Shown piece by piece: positions 18,674 through 27,268 of a DNA stretch of 64,000 nucleotides. The position numbers and the translations under genes are program-made. Under the pieces are notes generated by a model that worked only from the letters and a program-made list of their open reading frames with translations, was not told the origin of the DNA and ran no database searches. This DNA is from MKSF01 sp037190225 (GTDB lineage Bacteria; Bacteroidota; Bacteroidia; Chitinophagales; Chitinophagaceae). Positions within the stretch are counted from its first letter, which is position 1. Each line of letters opens with the position of its first letter. The stretch is taken from the NCBI GenBank assembly GCA_037190225.1, contig JBBCJL010000007.1, positions 62,001 to 126,000 on the forward strand, read 5' to 3'.

Positions 18674-19977
18674 TGTCGTGCTGTACGGAGCGTGAGGAGC
18701 AGCAGGAACAGCCCGATGATAAAAAAGCCTGCCAGGGCAAAAATGGATTTACGCATATCGCCTGTCATATGCTCCACGAACGCAAAGCTGAACATACCGA
18801 TCACAATGGCTATTTTTTCAGTTACGTCATAAAAGCTGAAATACGAGGTGGTATCTTCCGTATCCTGCGGGATGAGCCGGGAATAGGTGGACCTGCTCAT
18901 ACTCTGGATGCCGCCCATCACCAGTCCCACCACGACCGCAAGCATATAGAACTCGTACATTACCCGGGTATGATAAGCGGTAAAGCAGATGCCTGTCCAG
19001 ATCACCACGGCTCCTATCAGGACCCTTATATTGCCGATCCTGTTACCCAGGCGGGCCATAAAGACGGCCCCAAGGATGGCCACCAGCTGTATAAGCAGTA
19101 TAGCGATCACCAGGTCTTCCGTCCCTAAGGGTACCCATTGGCCATCCACCTCCTTTACCACCTCTTTTTTGCCGAATTCGGCAGCAGCCAGCATGACGGT
19201 CTGTACACCCATACTATAGAAGAAGAAGGCCAGGAGGTACCTGCCGAGCAGCTTCCTCCTGCGGATATCATGCCATACAGACCTTAGCTCCATAAAGCCG
19301 CTGGTGAACAGGTGCCTGCTGGCAGGAGCTTCCGCTGTCCTGTCCCGTTTGTCCGGGAGTCCCCGGAAAGAGATTTGGGCGAATACCAGCCACCAGATGC
19401 CTACGCTCAGGAAAGATAAACGTGCACCCAATGTGTCGTCACTGAAGCCGTAAAAGAGAAATACCAGGCATAATACCTGCAGCAGGACGCTGCCTATGTA
19501 GCCATAGGTATATCCCCGGGCACTTAGCCGGTTCTGCTCTTCCGGCAGGGCTATTTCCGGCAGGTAGGCATTATAGAACACAAGGCTGCCGCAATAACCT
19601 ATGGCCGCCGCGACAGCCAGGAAAATGCCGAGCTCCGTATAGCCCGGCCTGAAAAAAAAGAGCCCCATACAGGCCACTGCGCCGAAAGTGCTGAAAAGCT
19701 GCATGAACTGCTTTTTATTGCCTTTGATATCAGCAATGGAAGACAGGATAGGCGACAGGAAGGCTATGACCAGGTAGGCGAAGGCAATGGCATAATTGAG
19801 CAGGGAGCTGTTGATGATCTCCTTTCCGAAAAAAGTTACCTTGTCGCCTTTGTCGGCGGTAGTGGTGATGGCTATATAATATGCCGGGAAAACGGTCGAA
19901 GTAATGACCAGGTTATAGGCTGAATTGGCCCAGTCATACAGGCACCAGGAACGATGTACTCTTTTGTTGTTCGACAT
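18658..19977 (-). CDS. MFS transporter, UMF1/Atg22-like
   Basis: A 439-residue inner-membrane protein with about twelve hydrophobic segments. The opening WCLYDWANSAYNLVITSTVFP is characteristic of the UMF1 family related to the yeast vacuolar effluxer Atg22, and GGIQSMSRSTYSRLIPQ matches its late conserved loop. Substrates are unknown; amino-acid or peptide export has been proposed for relatives. It converges on the CrtI-like gene with a 16-bp overlap. A -7 box lies at 20001-20008. Confidence 0.85.
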   Translation of the reverse strand: MSNNKRVHRSWCLYDWANSAYNLVITSTVFPAYYIAITTTADKGDKVTFFGKEIINSSLLNYAIAFAYLVIAFLSPILSSIADIKGNKKQFMQLFSTFGAVACMGLFFFRPGYTELGIFLAVAAAIGYCGSLVFYNAYLPEIALPEEQNRLSARGYTYGYIGSVLLQVLCLVFLFYGFSDDTLGARLSFLSVGIWWLVFAQISFRGLPDKRDRTAEAPASRHLFTSGFMELRSVWHDIRRRKLLGRYLLAFFFYSMGVQTVMLAAAEFGKKEVVKEVDGQWVPLGTEDLVIAILLIQLVAILGAVFMARLGNRIGNIRVLIGAVVIWTGICFTAYHTRVMYEFYMLAVVVGLVMGGIQSMSRSTYSRLIPQDTEDTTSYFSFYDVTEKIAIVIGMFSFAFVEHMTGDMRKSIFALAGFFIIGLFLLLLTLRTARHQASS

Positions 19978-20000
19978 GAATGGGAGTGGCTTTGCTCCTG

Positions 20001-20008
20001 CAAAAATA
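20001..20008 (-). promoter_or_regulatory. -7 promoter box for the MFS gene
   Basis: Reads TATTTTTG on the minus strand, an exact TAnnTTTG match, 23 nt before the MFS start codon. No clear -33 box. Confidence 0.5.
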
Positions 20009-20061
20009 AGGAAACGGCTGTATTTCCTGTTGACATACGATCAGCGGCCTGCATAAAGCAG

Positions 20062-20106
20062 AAAAGGTTACAGAACAGGTGCCGTATGACACACTGTCCT
20101 GTAACC
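20062..20106 (-). terminator. Terminator of the DUF4920 gene
   Basis: Long imperfect hairpin GGTTACAG-A-ACAG / CTGT-C-CTGTAACC (20066-20106), followed on the minus strand by TTTT. It lies 27 bp past the DUF4920 stop. Confidence 0.7.
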
Positions 20107-20133
20107 CGTATATTCATGCTACGATAATAAAGC

Positions 20134-20613
20134 TTATTTCTTAGGGACTACAATGCCTGAAGCCATGAACCTGATGCTTTTCTGTGGCTCGGTGATCTTG
20201 TCTATCTCTTCCTGGCTTTTGCCCGCGTCTTCGGCATAGTGCTTCAGCTCATTTACAGAGGTCACCTTTTCAAAGGCTTCACCTTCCAGGATCAGTGTCT
20301 TTCCTACGGCATCATCCGGGAGAAAGAACGCGTAATCCTTCATCTTTACAAAAACGGTCTGCTTGTCGTCCAGCTCCAGGTTCAGCCAGCAGCCTTTCTT
20401 GGAGCATACTTCCAGCACTTTGGCCCTGATCTTGGTCTGTACCTTACCGTTCTCGCTTTTGGCGATGAGCTTCGGAAGCTCCTTTATATCAATGGCTCCT
20501 TTTTCCGTTATCTTTTCACCATAGGTCTGGCCGGGAACGGCGCTGGGCCTGTCCTGTGCATTGAGGATAAGCGTACCTGTCACGAACGCAAGTGAAAGCA
20601 ATAATGTTTTCAT
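20134..20613 (-). CDS. DUF4920 domain protein (exported)
   Basis: A 159-residue protein with a signal peptide (MKTLLLSLAFVTGTLILNA). The remainder matches DUF4920: KIRAKVLEVCSKKGCWLNLEL, then VFVKMKDYAFFLPDDAVGKTLILEGEA, an OB-like small beta-barrel. The conserved VCSKKGCW cysteines may bind a metal or form a disulfide. Function unknown. It has its own -7 box (20630-20637) and terminator, so it is monocistronic. Confidence 0.83.
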   Translation of the reverse strand: MKTLLLSLAFVTGTLILNAQDRPSAVPGQTYGEKITEKGAIDIKELPKLIAKSENGKVQTKIRAKVLEVCSKKGCWLNLELDDKQTVFVKMKDYAFFLPDDAVGKTLILEGEAFEKVTSVNELKHYAEDAGKSQEEIDKITEPQKSIRFMASGIVVPKK

Positions 20614-20629
20614 ATAAAAATATTTAGTG

Positions 20630-20637
20630 CAAAATTA
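20630..20637 (-). promoter_or_regulatory. -7 promoter box for the DUF4920 gene
   Basis: Reads TAATTTTG on the minus strand, an exact consensus match, 16 nt before the ATG. No convincing -33 box. Confidence 0.5.
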
Positions 20638-20738
20638 GTACAATTTCGGATTCGGTCAGAGAGGCTGGCACAATAATATTTGTTAAACACGGCATATGGC
20701 AAGCCGGAATAAATGCAGGGGAAACGGATTAAATGCAA

Positions 20739-20746
20739 TATTTTTG
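20739..20746 (+). promoter_or_regulatory. -7 promoter box for the DUF4105 gene
   Basis: TATTTTTG, exact TAnnTTTG. It lies 18 nt upstream of ATG 20765 and downstream of an in-frame upstream ATG at 20696, so it argues for the later start. Confidence 0.5.
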
Positions 20747-20764
20747 CCGGAAAATCTCCGTTAC

Positions 20765-21967
20765 ATGATAAGATACTTCTATGGCATCCTGCTGGTGTTG
20801 CTGAGTGCCGGACAGTTATTATATGGACAGGACACGTCCGCTGCGGCGTCCGCTCCTGCAGCGCCCCGTAAGCAGATCAGCCTGCTTACCTGTGGCGTCG
20901 GCGAAGAGCTTTATACCGCTTTTGGCCATACCGCTATCCGCATCAGGGACGTGGAAACGGGAAGCGATATCGTTTACAACTACGGTACCTTCAATTTTTA
21001 TGACAGCATGTTCTATGTGAAATTTACGCTGGGCAAGCTGAATTATTACCTGAACAAGGAATACTTCGGGGATTTCGTGGAATCTTACAGGCTGGATCAG
21101 CGTATGGTAAAAGAGCAGCGCTTAAGCCTGGGAGATGAGGAGATCGGGATGATCGAAAAATTCCTGGAGCATAATGCGCTGCCCCAGAACAGGGAATACC
21201 GCTATGATTTTGTCTTTGACAACTGTGCTACCCGGGTCAGGGATGTATTCCAGAATGTGCTGGCACCGCAATTCAGCTACGGTGATATTATGCAGGGCAG
21301 GAAAGTATCTTTCCGTTCCGTCATCAATGAATACCTGGCGCAGCAGCACTGGCCGAGGCTGGGCATCAACTTATTGCTCGGCAGCCAGATAGACAGCCTG
21401 ATGAACAATGAAAGCGCCCTGTTCCTGCCCGACCTGCTCCACGGCGCTATGGCCAAGGCCACCTATAACCGGAAGGGTGTCGTTATGCAGGAGCAGGTAT
21501 TGCTGGAAGGTGCCCTGGTACCTGCAGTGACGAACTGGCCTATGATCATGGGTATTATCCTGCTGGTGCTCAGCCTGCTGGTATTCAATATCAGGTCGCT
21601 GGCGCCTGTAAAGCATATCTGGAGCCGTATCGTGCTGCTTGTGCTGGGTCTTTTAGGCCTGCTGATGCTCTTTATGTGGCTTGGCACAGACCACCAGTCC
21701 TGCAGGAACAACTACAATATTCTCTGGGCGGTGCCTACTCATTTTATCATGGCCTTCCTGAGCTTCAGGCACAGGGCCTGGGTGCGGCTCTATGCTTTTG
21801 CGGCCATCAGTCTCCTTATTGTCGCTATTATCATACATATATTGGGTATACAGGTAATGCCGCTGGTGGAGATACTGCCGTGGTTCTTTATCGCTATGCT
21901 TATTTATATTGATATGTATAAGCAGAGCATAGCTGTACAGGAGCCGTCTGTGGCTGCGGCCGCGTAG
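20765..21967 (+). CDS. DUF4105 domain membrane protein
   Basis: A 400-residue protein. Signal peptide or first membrane helix (MIRYFYGILLVLLSAGQLLYG), then a periplasmic DUF4105 domain with FGHTAIRIRD, VYNYGTFNFYD and YDFVFDNCATRVRD. The Gly-His and Asn-Cys pairs give it a papain/NlpC-like look, so a peptidase or amidase role is possible but unproven. Four or five C-terminal membrane helices follow. An in-frame ATG at 20696 was rejected because it precedes the -7 box and would bury the signal sequence. Confidence 0.8.
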   Translation: MIRYFYGILLVLLSAGQLLYGQDTSAAASAPAAPRKQISLLTCGVGEELYTAFGHTAIRIRDVETGSDIVYNYGTFNFYDSMFYVKFTLGKLNYYLNKEYFGDFVESYRLDQRMVKEQRLSLGDEEIGMIEKFLEHNALPQNREYRYDFVFDNCATRVRDVFQNVLAPQFSYGDIMQGRKVSFRSVINEYLAQQHWPRLGINLLLGSQIDSLMNNESALFLPDLLHGAMAKATYNRKGVVMQEQVLLEGALVPAVTNWPMIMGIILLVLSLLVFNIRSLAPVKHIWSRIVLLVLGLLGLLMLFMWLGTDHQSCRNNYNILWAVPTHFIMAFLSFRHRAWVRLYAFAAISLLIVAIIIHILGIQVMPLVEILPWFFIAMLIYIDMYKQSIAVQEPSVAAAA

Positions 21968-22001
21968 CGATAATTATCATTCAAGATAGACCTATTTAGC
22001 A

Positions 22002-22009
22002 TATATTTG
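22002..22009 (+). promoter_or_regulatory. -7 promoter box 5 nt before the start codon
   Basis: TATATTTG, exact TAnnTTTG, with ATG at 22015. A start point 4-6 nt beyond the box would give a leaderless transcript of the reductase gene. Confidence 0.5.
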
Positions 22010-22014
22010 TACTT

Positions 22015-23097
22015 ATGTCGCAATTTCATAGTTTAAAAATTAAAGATATACGAAGAGAAACCCCCGATTGTGTTTCCATCAGCTTTCATATCCCGGAAGA
22101 TCTGAAGGAATCATTCAGTTTTACAGCCGGTCAGTATGTTACGCTGAAGCAGCTTCTCCAGGCTGATGAAGTGAGGCGTTCTTACTCTATCTGCTCCAGT
22201 CCTTATGAAAATGAGCTCAGGGTAGCTGTGAAAAAAGTGGATGAGGGCAGGTTCAGCACCTATGCCAATGAAACCCTGAAAGTGGGCGATGTGCTGGAAG
22301 TGATGACGCCGCTGGGCAGCTTCTGTGTGCGTAACACCGGGGAGGGCAAAAAAAACTATCTGGCTTTTGCGGCAGGGAGTGGTATCACGCCCGTATATGG
22401 CATCATTAAATCTGTTCTGAGAGATGACCCTGAAAGTACCTTTACCCTGATATACGGTAATAAGAACAGGGGTACGATCATCTTTAAGGAAGGCCTGGAG
22501 GCCTTGAAAAATAAATATATGGAGCGCCTGGTCGTACACCATGTGTTTACAAGGGAAAAGACGGATACGGCTACTTTCAACGGTCGCATCAACAGGCAGA
22601 AAGCGGAGGAATTCAGGAAAATAGTGGATTACGACCGGTTCAGCGAGGTCTTTATATGCGGGCCGGAGGATATGATCATGGACCTGAAGGGATTTTTTGA
22701 GGCGGAGAATGTACTCGGTCAGAAAGTGCATTTTGAGCTGTTCGCTTCTCCCGACCAGCCGCGGGTGGCTTCTGAAGAATGGATTGAAAAGACCAGGAAT
22801 ATAGACACATCTAAGATGAGCAGGGTGACGGTCCGCCTGGACGGGACATCTTTCGAGTTCGACCTGCCTTACGGCGGCGATACCATCCTGGATGCGGCGC
22901 TTAAGAACGGTGCCGATCTGCCGTTTGCCTGCAAGGGCGGCGTTTGCTGTACCTGCAGGGCCAAGGTGACGGAAGGTGAGGTGGATATGGAGGTGAACTA
23001 CGCGCTGGAGCCTGATGAGCTGGCGAACAATTTCGTGCTTACCTGCCAGGCCCATCCCAGGTCTGAGACGGTATTTGTGGACTTTGATATTAAATAA
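22015..23097 (+). CDS. PaaE-type FAD/NAD(P)/2Fe-2S reductase, orphan
   Basis: A 360-residue electron-transfer flavoprotein. Ferredoxin-reductase FAD domain (RRSYSICSSP, about residues 55-64), NAD(P) domain (AFAAGSGITPVYGIIKSVL and FICGPEDMIMDL), and a C-terminal plant-type ferredoxin domain with ligands C306-x4-C311-x2-C314 and C344. This order matches the reductase subunit of ring-1,2-phenylacetyl-CoA epoxidase (PaaE) and related oxygenase reductases. None of the other paa genes is adjacent, so its oxygenase partner is elsewhere or different. Confidence 0.85.
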   Translation: MSQFHSLKIKDIRRETPDCVSISFHIPEDLKESFSFTAGQYVTLKQLLQADEVRRSYSICSSPYENELRVAVKKVDEGRFSTYANETLKVGDVLEVMTPLGSFCVRNTGEGKKNYLAFAAGSGITPVYGIIKSVLRDDPESTFTLIYGNKNRGTIIFKEGLEALKNKYMERLVVHHVFTREKTDTATFNGRINRQKAEEFRKIVDYDRFSEVFICGPEDMIMDLKGFFEAENVLGQKVHFELFASPDQPRVASEEWIEKTRNIDTSKMSRVTVRLDGTSFEFDLPYGGDTILDAALKNGADLPFACKGGVCCTCRAKVTEGEVDMEVNYALEPDELANNFVLTCQAHPRSETVFVDFDIK

Positions 23098-23195
23098 AAT
23101 AAAGAAGAGCCCTAACCCGGTATCTTCCCCTATACACTTGAAATTTGTGCCGGCCTGCAGGTATATACCCGGTGGTAGATAATGTAGTAACACGG

Positions 23196-23203
23196 TACTT
23201 TTG
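23196..23203 (+). promoter_or_regulatory. -7 promoter box for the repeat lipoprotein gene
   Basis: TACTTTTG, exact TAnnTTTG, 25 nt before the ATG at 23229. No clear -33 box at the expected spacing. Confidence 0.45.
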
Positions 23204-23228
23204 TTTAATTTGAAAATATCAGAAAACT

Positions 23229-23702
23229 ATGAAAAAAGGTATTGTCTTACTTACCGCACTGGGGAGCCTCTTATTGCTGGCCTCATGTAACAATGAAACA
23301 ACCTCTTCCGATACCCCGGTGGTAACTGAGCAGGAAACTGCTGCGCTGCCGGAGGGCAGTATGGAGCAGGTAACTGCCACTGCTCCGGAAGGAACGGCAG
23401 CGCCGCAAGATGGTGCCGGGAAGGAGAATCCCTATGCGCATCTTACCGGCAACAACCCGGCACATGGCCAGCCTAACCACAGGTGTGATATACCGGAGGG
23501 CGCTCCGCTCAATACACCGCCCGGAGCGAACGCGGCGCAGCCAACAGTAGTGCCGGCAGGCAATGCAACGGCGCCTGTATCCGTGCAGCCGGCGGCGGCA
23601 CCGGCCCAGCAGACCGCTCCCGGGTTTTCCGGTAAGCCTAACCCCGCTCACGGTGAGCCGGGGCACAGGTGCGACCTGGATGTGGGAGCCACCCTGCCTT
23701 AA
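23229..23702 (+). CDS. Lipoprotein with two NPAHGxPxHRCD repeats
   Basis: A 157-residue secreted lipoprotein: signal sequence and lipobox ending at Cys20 (LLLLASC). The body is low-complexity and rich in Ala, Pro, Thr and Gln, with two copies of a short module, NPAHGQPNHRCDIPEGAPL (about residues 76-94) and NPAHGEPGHRCDLDVGATL (near the C-terminus). The conserved His and Cys of each module could bind a metal or form a disulfide; this is inference. Similar modules occur in uncharacterised Bacteroidota proteins. A strong terminator follows at 23730. Confidence 0.75.
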   Translation: MKKGIVLLTALGSLLLLASCNNETTSSDTPVVTEQETAALPEGSMEQVTATAPEGTAAPQDGAGKENPYAHLTGNNPAHGQPNHRCDIPEGAPLNTPPGANAAQPTVVPAGNATAPVSVQPAAAPAQQTAPGFSGKPNPAHGEPGHRCDLDVGATLP

Positions 23703-23729
23703 TGCTGTCACAATGCTATAAATGCTGCA

Positions 23730-23760
23730 GGGGCTGTCCGATCCGGACAGCCCCTTTTAT
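23730..23760 (+). terminator. Strong terminator of the repeat lipoprotein gene
   Basis: Perfect 11-bp stem GGGGCTGTCCG/CGGACAGCCCC with a 3-nt loop, followed by TTTTATTATTT. It shares its GGCTGTCC/GGACAGCC core with the terminators at 7442 and 50828. Confidence 0.92.
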
Positions 23761-23986
23761 TATTTGATGCTTATAGGATCTTGTGGCGTACCAGCGCTGT
23801 CAGGGGCTTTTACTCCACACCAGGCTACTGCTCTTTTGCCGGTCGCACTACCAGTAGCGTAATGGAAAATTGCTCCTGCCTGTGCTCCGTGCTATCTTCT
23901 TTTTTCTCTATTCTTCACCAACAGCTCCAAAGACACCGGTAAAAACGGCCTGAAATATTAATATTATATTAAAAATTAAAGTGTTT

Positions 23987-24018
23987 TTTGAGCCCCACGG
24001 GTAAAATGCCTATATTAG
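23987..24018 (+). promoter_or_regulatory. Promoter of the baeRF-like gene
   Basis: -33 box TTTG (23987-23990), 20-nt spacer, -7 box TATATTAG (24011-24018; 7 of 8 to TAnnTTTG). The 20-nt spacing equals that of the rplM and TonB-receptor promoters in this window. Confidence 0.6.
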
Positions 24019-24097
24019 AAGCGTACCGGATGTCATGCAGCCCTGAGAGGCTGTAAGCTCCGGTCCTGAAACGGTATTTTATGAATATTTAAAAAAT

Positions 24098-25177
24098 ATG
24101 CTTATGAATAAAAATCAGCTGAACAAATTAAGGAAAGTAAAAAAGGAAAATTGCATTACTGTGATACTGAATACGCACAGGACACATCCCGAATCATTGC
24201 AGGATGCTATCGTATTGAAAAACCTGGTCACGGAAGCCTCGGGCAGGCTTGGAGAGCTGGAAGATAAAAGAACGGCCCGCCTGCTGACAGACAAGCTGGA
24301 GCACCTGGCCGGCACGGTGGACCATAATTACAACCTGGAAAGCCTTATCCTGTTTGTGAATGAGGATATCGCGGAAATAGTAAGGCTGCCGGTAGAGGTG
24401 ACCGACAGGGTGATCATAGACGATACATTTGCGGTAAGGGACCTGATACGGGCATTGAACATGAATACCCATTATTTCATCCTGGTGCTGAGCAAGGATG
24501 GCGCGCGCCTGATAGAAGCGATGAACGATAAGGAGGTCAGGGAATGGGGCGATCCTTTTCCTGTTGAGAACGAGGCCTACAGTAAAACACTGTCACGGGA
24601 GGTGAAGGCCGCAGACAGGGAAAAGGACCTGATAGCAGAATTCTTCAACTTTGTGGACAAGCGGGTCAATGAAGTGATAAAGGACCGCAATATACCCGTG
24701 CTGATCTGCTCTGATGAAGAGAATTATTATAAATACCTGAAAGTGGCGGACAGGAAGGATACGATCATTCCGGATTTCCTGTCCCGCAGCAGGCAGCAGG
24801 ATAAGGCCCAGGCTATTGTTTCCGATGCGTGGCACCTGATGAAGGAATATACGATCCAGAAGAATGAGACACGGAAATCCGAGCTGCTGCAGGCTGTCAA
24901 TGACAATAAGTTCCTGAGCGATACGAGTGAGATCAGGAATGCTATAGCAATGGGCCGTGTACAGACGCTGTTTATAGAGAACGGCTTATACCAGCCGGCT
25001 GCTATAGAGGATAATGCGGTAGTTTACAAGGAAGCAGCCGGTAACGACCCAGGGGTTGTGGATGATATCTATGACGACCTGATCCAGATGAACCTGGAAT
25101 TTGGCGGTGACGTGGTCTTCCTGCCCCCGGGCGAGCTCCGGAAATTCAACGGCTTCGGTGCGGTCACCCGGTACTGA
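24098..25177 (+). CDS. Bacterial archaeo-eukaryotic release-factor-like protein (baeRF family)
   Basis: A 359-residue cytosolic protein resembling the baeRF group (probably family 3), which shares the domain 2/3 architecture of archaeal and eukaryotic release factor 1. Recognisable parts are the opening LRKVKKENCITVILNTHRTHP, HYFILVLSKDGARLIEA, FFNFVDKRVNEVI, IPVLICSDEEN, AIAMGRVQTLFIENG and the C-terminal FNGFGAVTRY. No GGQ motif is visible. Comparative work links the group to ribosome rescue or conflict; the biochemical role is not established. ATG 24104 is an alternative start. It has its own promoter and terminator. Confidence 0.65.
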   Translation: MLMNKNQLNKLRKVKKENCITVILNTHRTHPESLQDAIVLKNLVTEASGRLGELEDKRTARLLTDKLEHLAGTVDHNYNLESLILFVNEDIAEIVRLPVEVTDRVIIDDTFAVRDLIRALNMNTHYFILVLSKDGARLIEAMNDKEVREWGDPFPVENEAYSKTLSREVKAADREKDLIAEFFNFVDKRVNEVIKDRNIPVLICSDEENYYKYLKVADRKDTIIPDFLSRSRQQDKAQAIVSDAWHLMKEYTIQKNETRKSELLQAVNDNKFLSDTSEIRNAIAMGRVQTLFIENGLYQPAAIEDNAVVYKEAAGNDPGVVDDIYDDLIQMNLEFGGDVVFLPPGELRKFNGFGAVTRY

Positions 25178-25215
25178 CAGGTGCTGTGGACTCCCGTGCA
25201 GGATCCCGGTATAAG

Positions 25216-25259
25216 AACAGGCAGCCTCTTGTATGACAGGAAGCTGCCTGTTAGTTTTT
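25216..25259 (+). terminator. Terminator of the baeRF-like gene
   Basis: 10-bp stem AACAGGCAGC/GCTGCCTGTT (25216-25252, 17-nt loop), then AGTTTTTA, 39 bp after the stop codon. Confidence 0.82.
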
Positions 25260-25300
25260 ATGGCTAATTAAGGCCTTAAGGTGTTTATCTTGTTACTTTA

Positions 25301-26197
25301 TTAGTCGAACAGGCTCCTGCCCTGGTCGGGCTTTGCCGGTATGGTCAGCTCCAGGCCCAGTGCCCGGTTCAGCTCCTCTATGAAATGTGTTGCCAGTAGC
25401 GGGGATTCGAGCTCCGTATTCTGGTGTACAAAGAAATACAGCTTCTGCAGTCCCTGTTCCCGCCACTTCCGTATACGCTCCACCCAGTCATCAAGGCGTG
25501 ATATATCCGAAGCATGATTGGCGCCTACATACCGTATAAAGGCTTCCCGTCCTGTAAGCCTCATATGCAGCATATCCCTCCGGCCTGCGGTATCTACGAT
25601 AATATTGGCCATACCCGATGTTTCCAGCAGGTCCGTGTATGCTGCAAAAATGCCTGGATCTGCAAACCATTGCTCATTCCGTACCTCCACTGCCAGCGGT
25701 ATGGCTTTGGGGAATTGTTGCAGCACCTGCTCCAGCCGTTCAAAATCTTTCGGGCTGAAATTATCGTGCAGCTGCAGGAAAGCCATGCCGAGCTTTTCCT
25801 CGAAAAAGCTGATGGCGTCACAATATGCTTCCACCAGGGGCTGCACATCTATAAGCCTTTTATAATGACTGATGCTATTGGTCAGCTTGGGGAAAAACTT
25901 GAATCCTGCCGGTGTCTTATCCTTCCAGGTCTCTACCTGTTTGCGGTCAGGCATGCCATAGAAGGTTGCGTTCAGCTCAATGCAGTTGAACTGCCGGGAA
26001 TAATAGCTCAGTTCATCTTTTGTGCCTCTCGGGTAGAAGCCTTTCAGGTCATTACGGTTCCATTTGGCACAGCCCACATAGGCCTCAAAACCGGTGGCGG
26101 CTCCGCCGGCCGCACCCAGCACACGGCGGGTATCGGGATGATCTTCGGGAAGGGTAAAATCCACGAGGTCCGGTCGGGCGACTTTTCCAAATTGCAT
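25301..26197 (-). CDS. DUF72 domain protein (YecE-like TIM barrel)
   Basis: A 298-residue protein. The N-terminal half has YVGCAKWNRNDLKGFYPRGT, CIELNATFYGMP and FKFFPKLTNSISHYKRL. It continues FLQLHDNFSPKDFERLEQVL, AVEVRNEQWF and YFFVHQNTE. These are the conserved blocks of DUF72, a TIM-barrel family of unknown function. A -7 box (TAGCTTTG on the minus strand, 26211-26218) lies 13 nt before the start codon. Confidence 0.85.
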   Translation of the reverse strand: MQFGKVARPDLVDFTLPEDHPDTRRVLGAAGGAATGFEAYVGCAKWNRNDLKGFYPRGTKDELSYYSRQFNCIELNATFYGMPDRKQVETWKDKTPAGFKFFPKLTNSISHYKRLIDVQPLVEAYCDAISFFEEKLGMAFLQLHDNFSPKDFERLEQVLQQFPKAIPLAVEVRNEQWFADPGIFAAYTDLLETSGMANIIVDTAGRRDMLHMRLTGREAFIRYVGANHASDISRLDDWVERIRKWREQGLQKLYFFVHQNTELESPLLATHFIEELNRALGLELTIPAKPDQGRSLFD

Positions 26198-26210
26198 ATG
26201 CTTTTTACTG

Positions 26211-26218
26211 CAAAGCTA
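26211..26218 (-). promoter_or_regulatory. -7 promoter box for the DUF72 gene
   Basis: Reads TAGCTTTG on the minus strand, an exact TAnnTTTG match. Confidence 0.45.
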
Positions 26219-26380
26219 ACGGGAATAGGTTTAAAATAAAAGGAAACAGGCGGTCCTCTGCTATAACCGCCTTAAAGCTGTCCCGGTATGCAAGCCGGAA
26301 CCGGCCGGATTTTTTAACACTGCGCTTTCAACATATCAGACTGTTTTTTGTTCCGTAGGATCATAACCAATATTACGACT

Positions 26381-27241
26381 ATGCAAAAGAAATCCTCCCG
26401 TAAGTTACGACCGGAGCAGACCCAGAAGCGGCCGGGAAAAGAAGCCGCCCTGAAACCCGTACCTGCAACGGATCCGAGGGAATATCCCGCCGGTAAGCTG
26501 GCCGGGAAAGTAGCCCTGATAACCGGGGGAGACAGTGGCATAGGCAAGGCTGTAGCCTTGTTATTCGCCAGAGAGGGGGCAAGCGTGGCCATCGGATATC
26601 TTACGGAAAAAGAAGATGCGGTTACGACCCGCAGCGAAATAGAGGCTTATGATGCTGAATGCCTGCTGCTGAAAGGAGATGTAGGAAAAGAGGCGGTATG
26701 CAGATCGCTGGTGGAAAAAACGGTAAAGCATTTCGGCAGGCTGGATATCGTGGTCAACAATGCCGCCCTGCACTGGGAGGCGGAAGCATTGGATAATATC
26801 TCCACGGAGCAGCTGCTGAAAACCTTCCATACGGATTTCTTCTCTTATTTCTGGATCTGTAAATACGCGCTTCCGCACCTGAAAAAAGGAGCGGCTATTA
26901 TCAATACGGCTTCCGTGGTGGCTTACCGGGGCAGTCCAAAGCTTATAGACTATGCCGCGGCCAAAGGTGCCGTGATCGCATTTACCCGCAGCCTGTCCAG
27001 CAACCTGGTGGACAAAGGTATCCGTGTGAACGCGGTGGCCCCGGGACCGGTATGGACGCCGCTGATCGCCTCTACCTTTAAGAAGAAAGATGTGGCCACT
27101 TTTGGCAGCGATGCCCCTATGGCGCGCGCAGGTATGCCGAACGAGATCGCTCCCGCGTATTTATTCCTGGCATCGGATGACGGGTCTTTCATCACCGGGC
27201 AGGTGATACACCCGAATGGCGGTGAGATCATAAACGGATAA
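26381..27241 (+). CDS. Short-chain dehydrogenase/reductase (stress-type SDR)
   Basis: A 286-residue NAD(P)-dependent oxidoreductase. A basic, Pro-rich N-terminal extension of about 40 residues precedes the cofactor motif TGGDSGIG (48-55). NNAA follows, then the catalytic triad Ser178, Tyr191, Lys195 (YAAAK) with correct S-x12-Y-x3-K spacing. The extension and the FITGQVIHPNGGEIING end resemble the YghA/general-stress SDR group. The in-frame TTG at 26348 was rejected in favour of ATG 26381. The next gene, a basic histone-like protein, starts 27 bp on and probably shares the transcript, which also hints at a stress role. Confidence 0.87.
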   Translation: MQKKSSRKLRPEQTQKRPGKEAALKPVPATDPREYPAGKLAGKVALITGGDSGIGKAVALLFAREGASVAIGYLTEKEDAVTTRSEIEAYDAECLLLKGDVGKEAVCRSLVEKTVKHFGRLDIVVNNAALHWEAEALDNISTEQLLKTFHTDFFSYFWICKYALPHLKKGAAIINTASVVAYRGSPKLIDYAAAKGAVIAFTRSLSSNLVDKGIRVNAVAPGPVWTPLIASTFKKKDVATFGSDAPMARAGMPNEIAPAYLFLASDDGSFITGQVIHPNGGEIING

Positions 27242-27268
27242 ATCTTTAACCAATAAATACCTACTACT

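Larger units (their letters stand above)
23703..24097. other. Intergenic region with terminator, promoter and leader
   Basis: 395 bp. It contains the lipoprotein terminator (23730-23760), about 225 bp with no recognised feature, the promoter at 23987-24018, and a leader of about 75 nt with a GCAGCC/GGCTGT mini-hairpin. Confidence 0.6.

Noticed and set aside
22111..23193. 360-codon minus-strand frame opposite the PaaE-type reductase
   Set aside because: The plus strand encodes a clear flavoprotein with all cofactor motifs; the antisense product has none.
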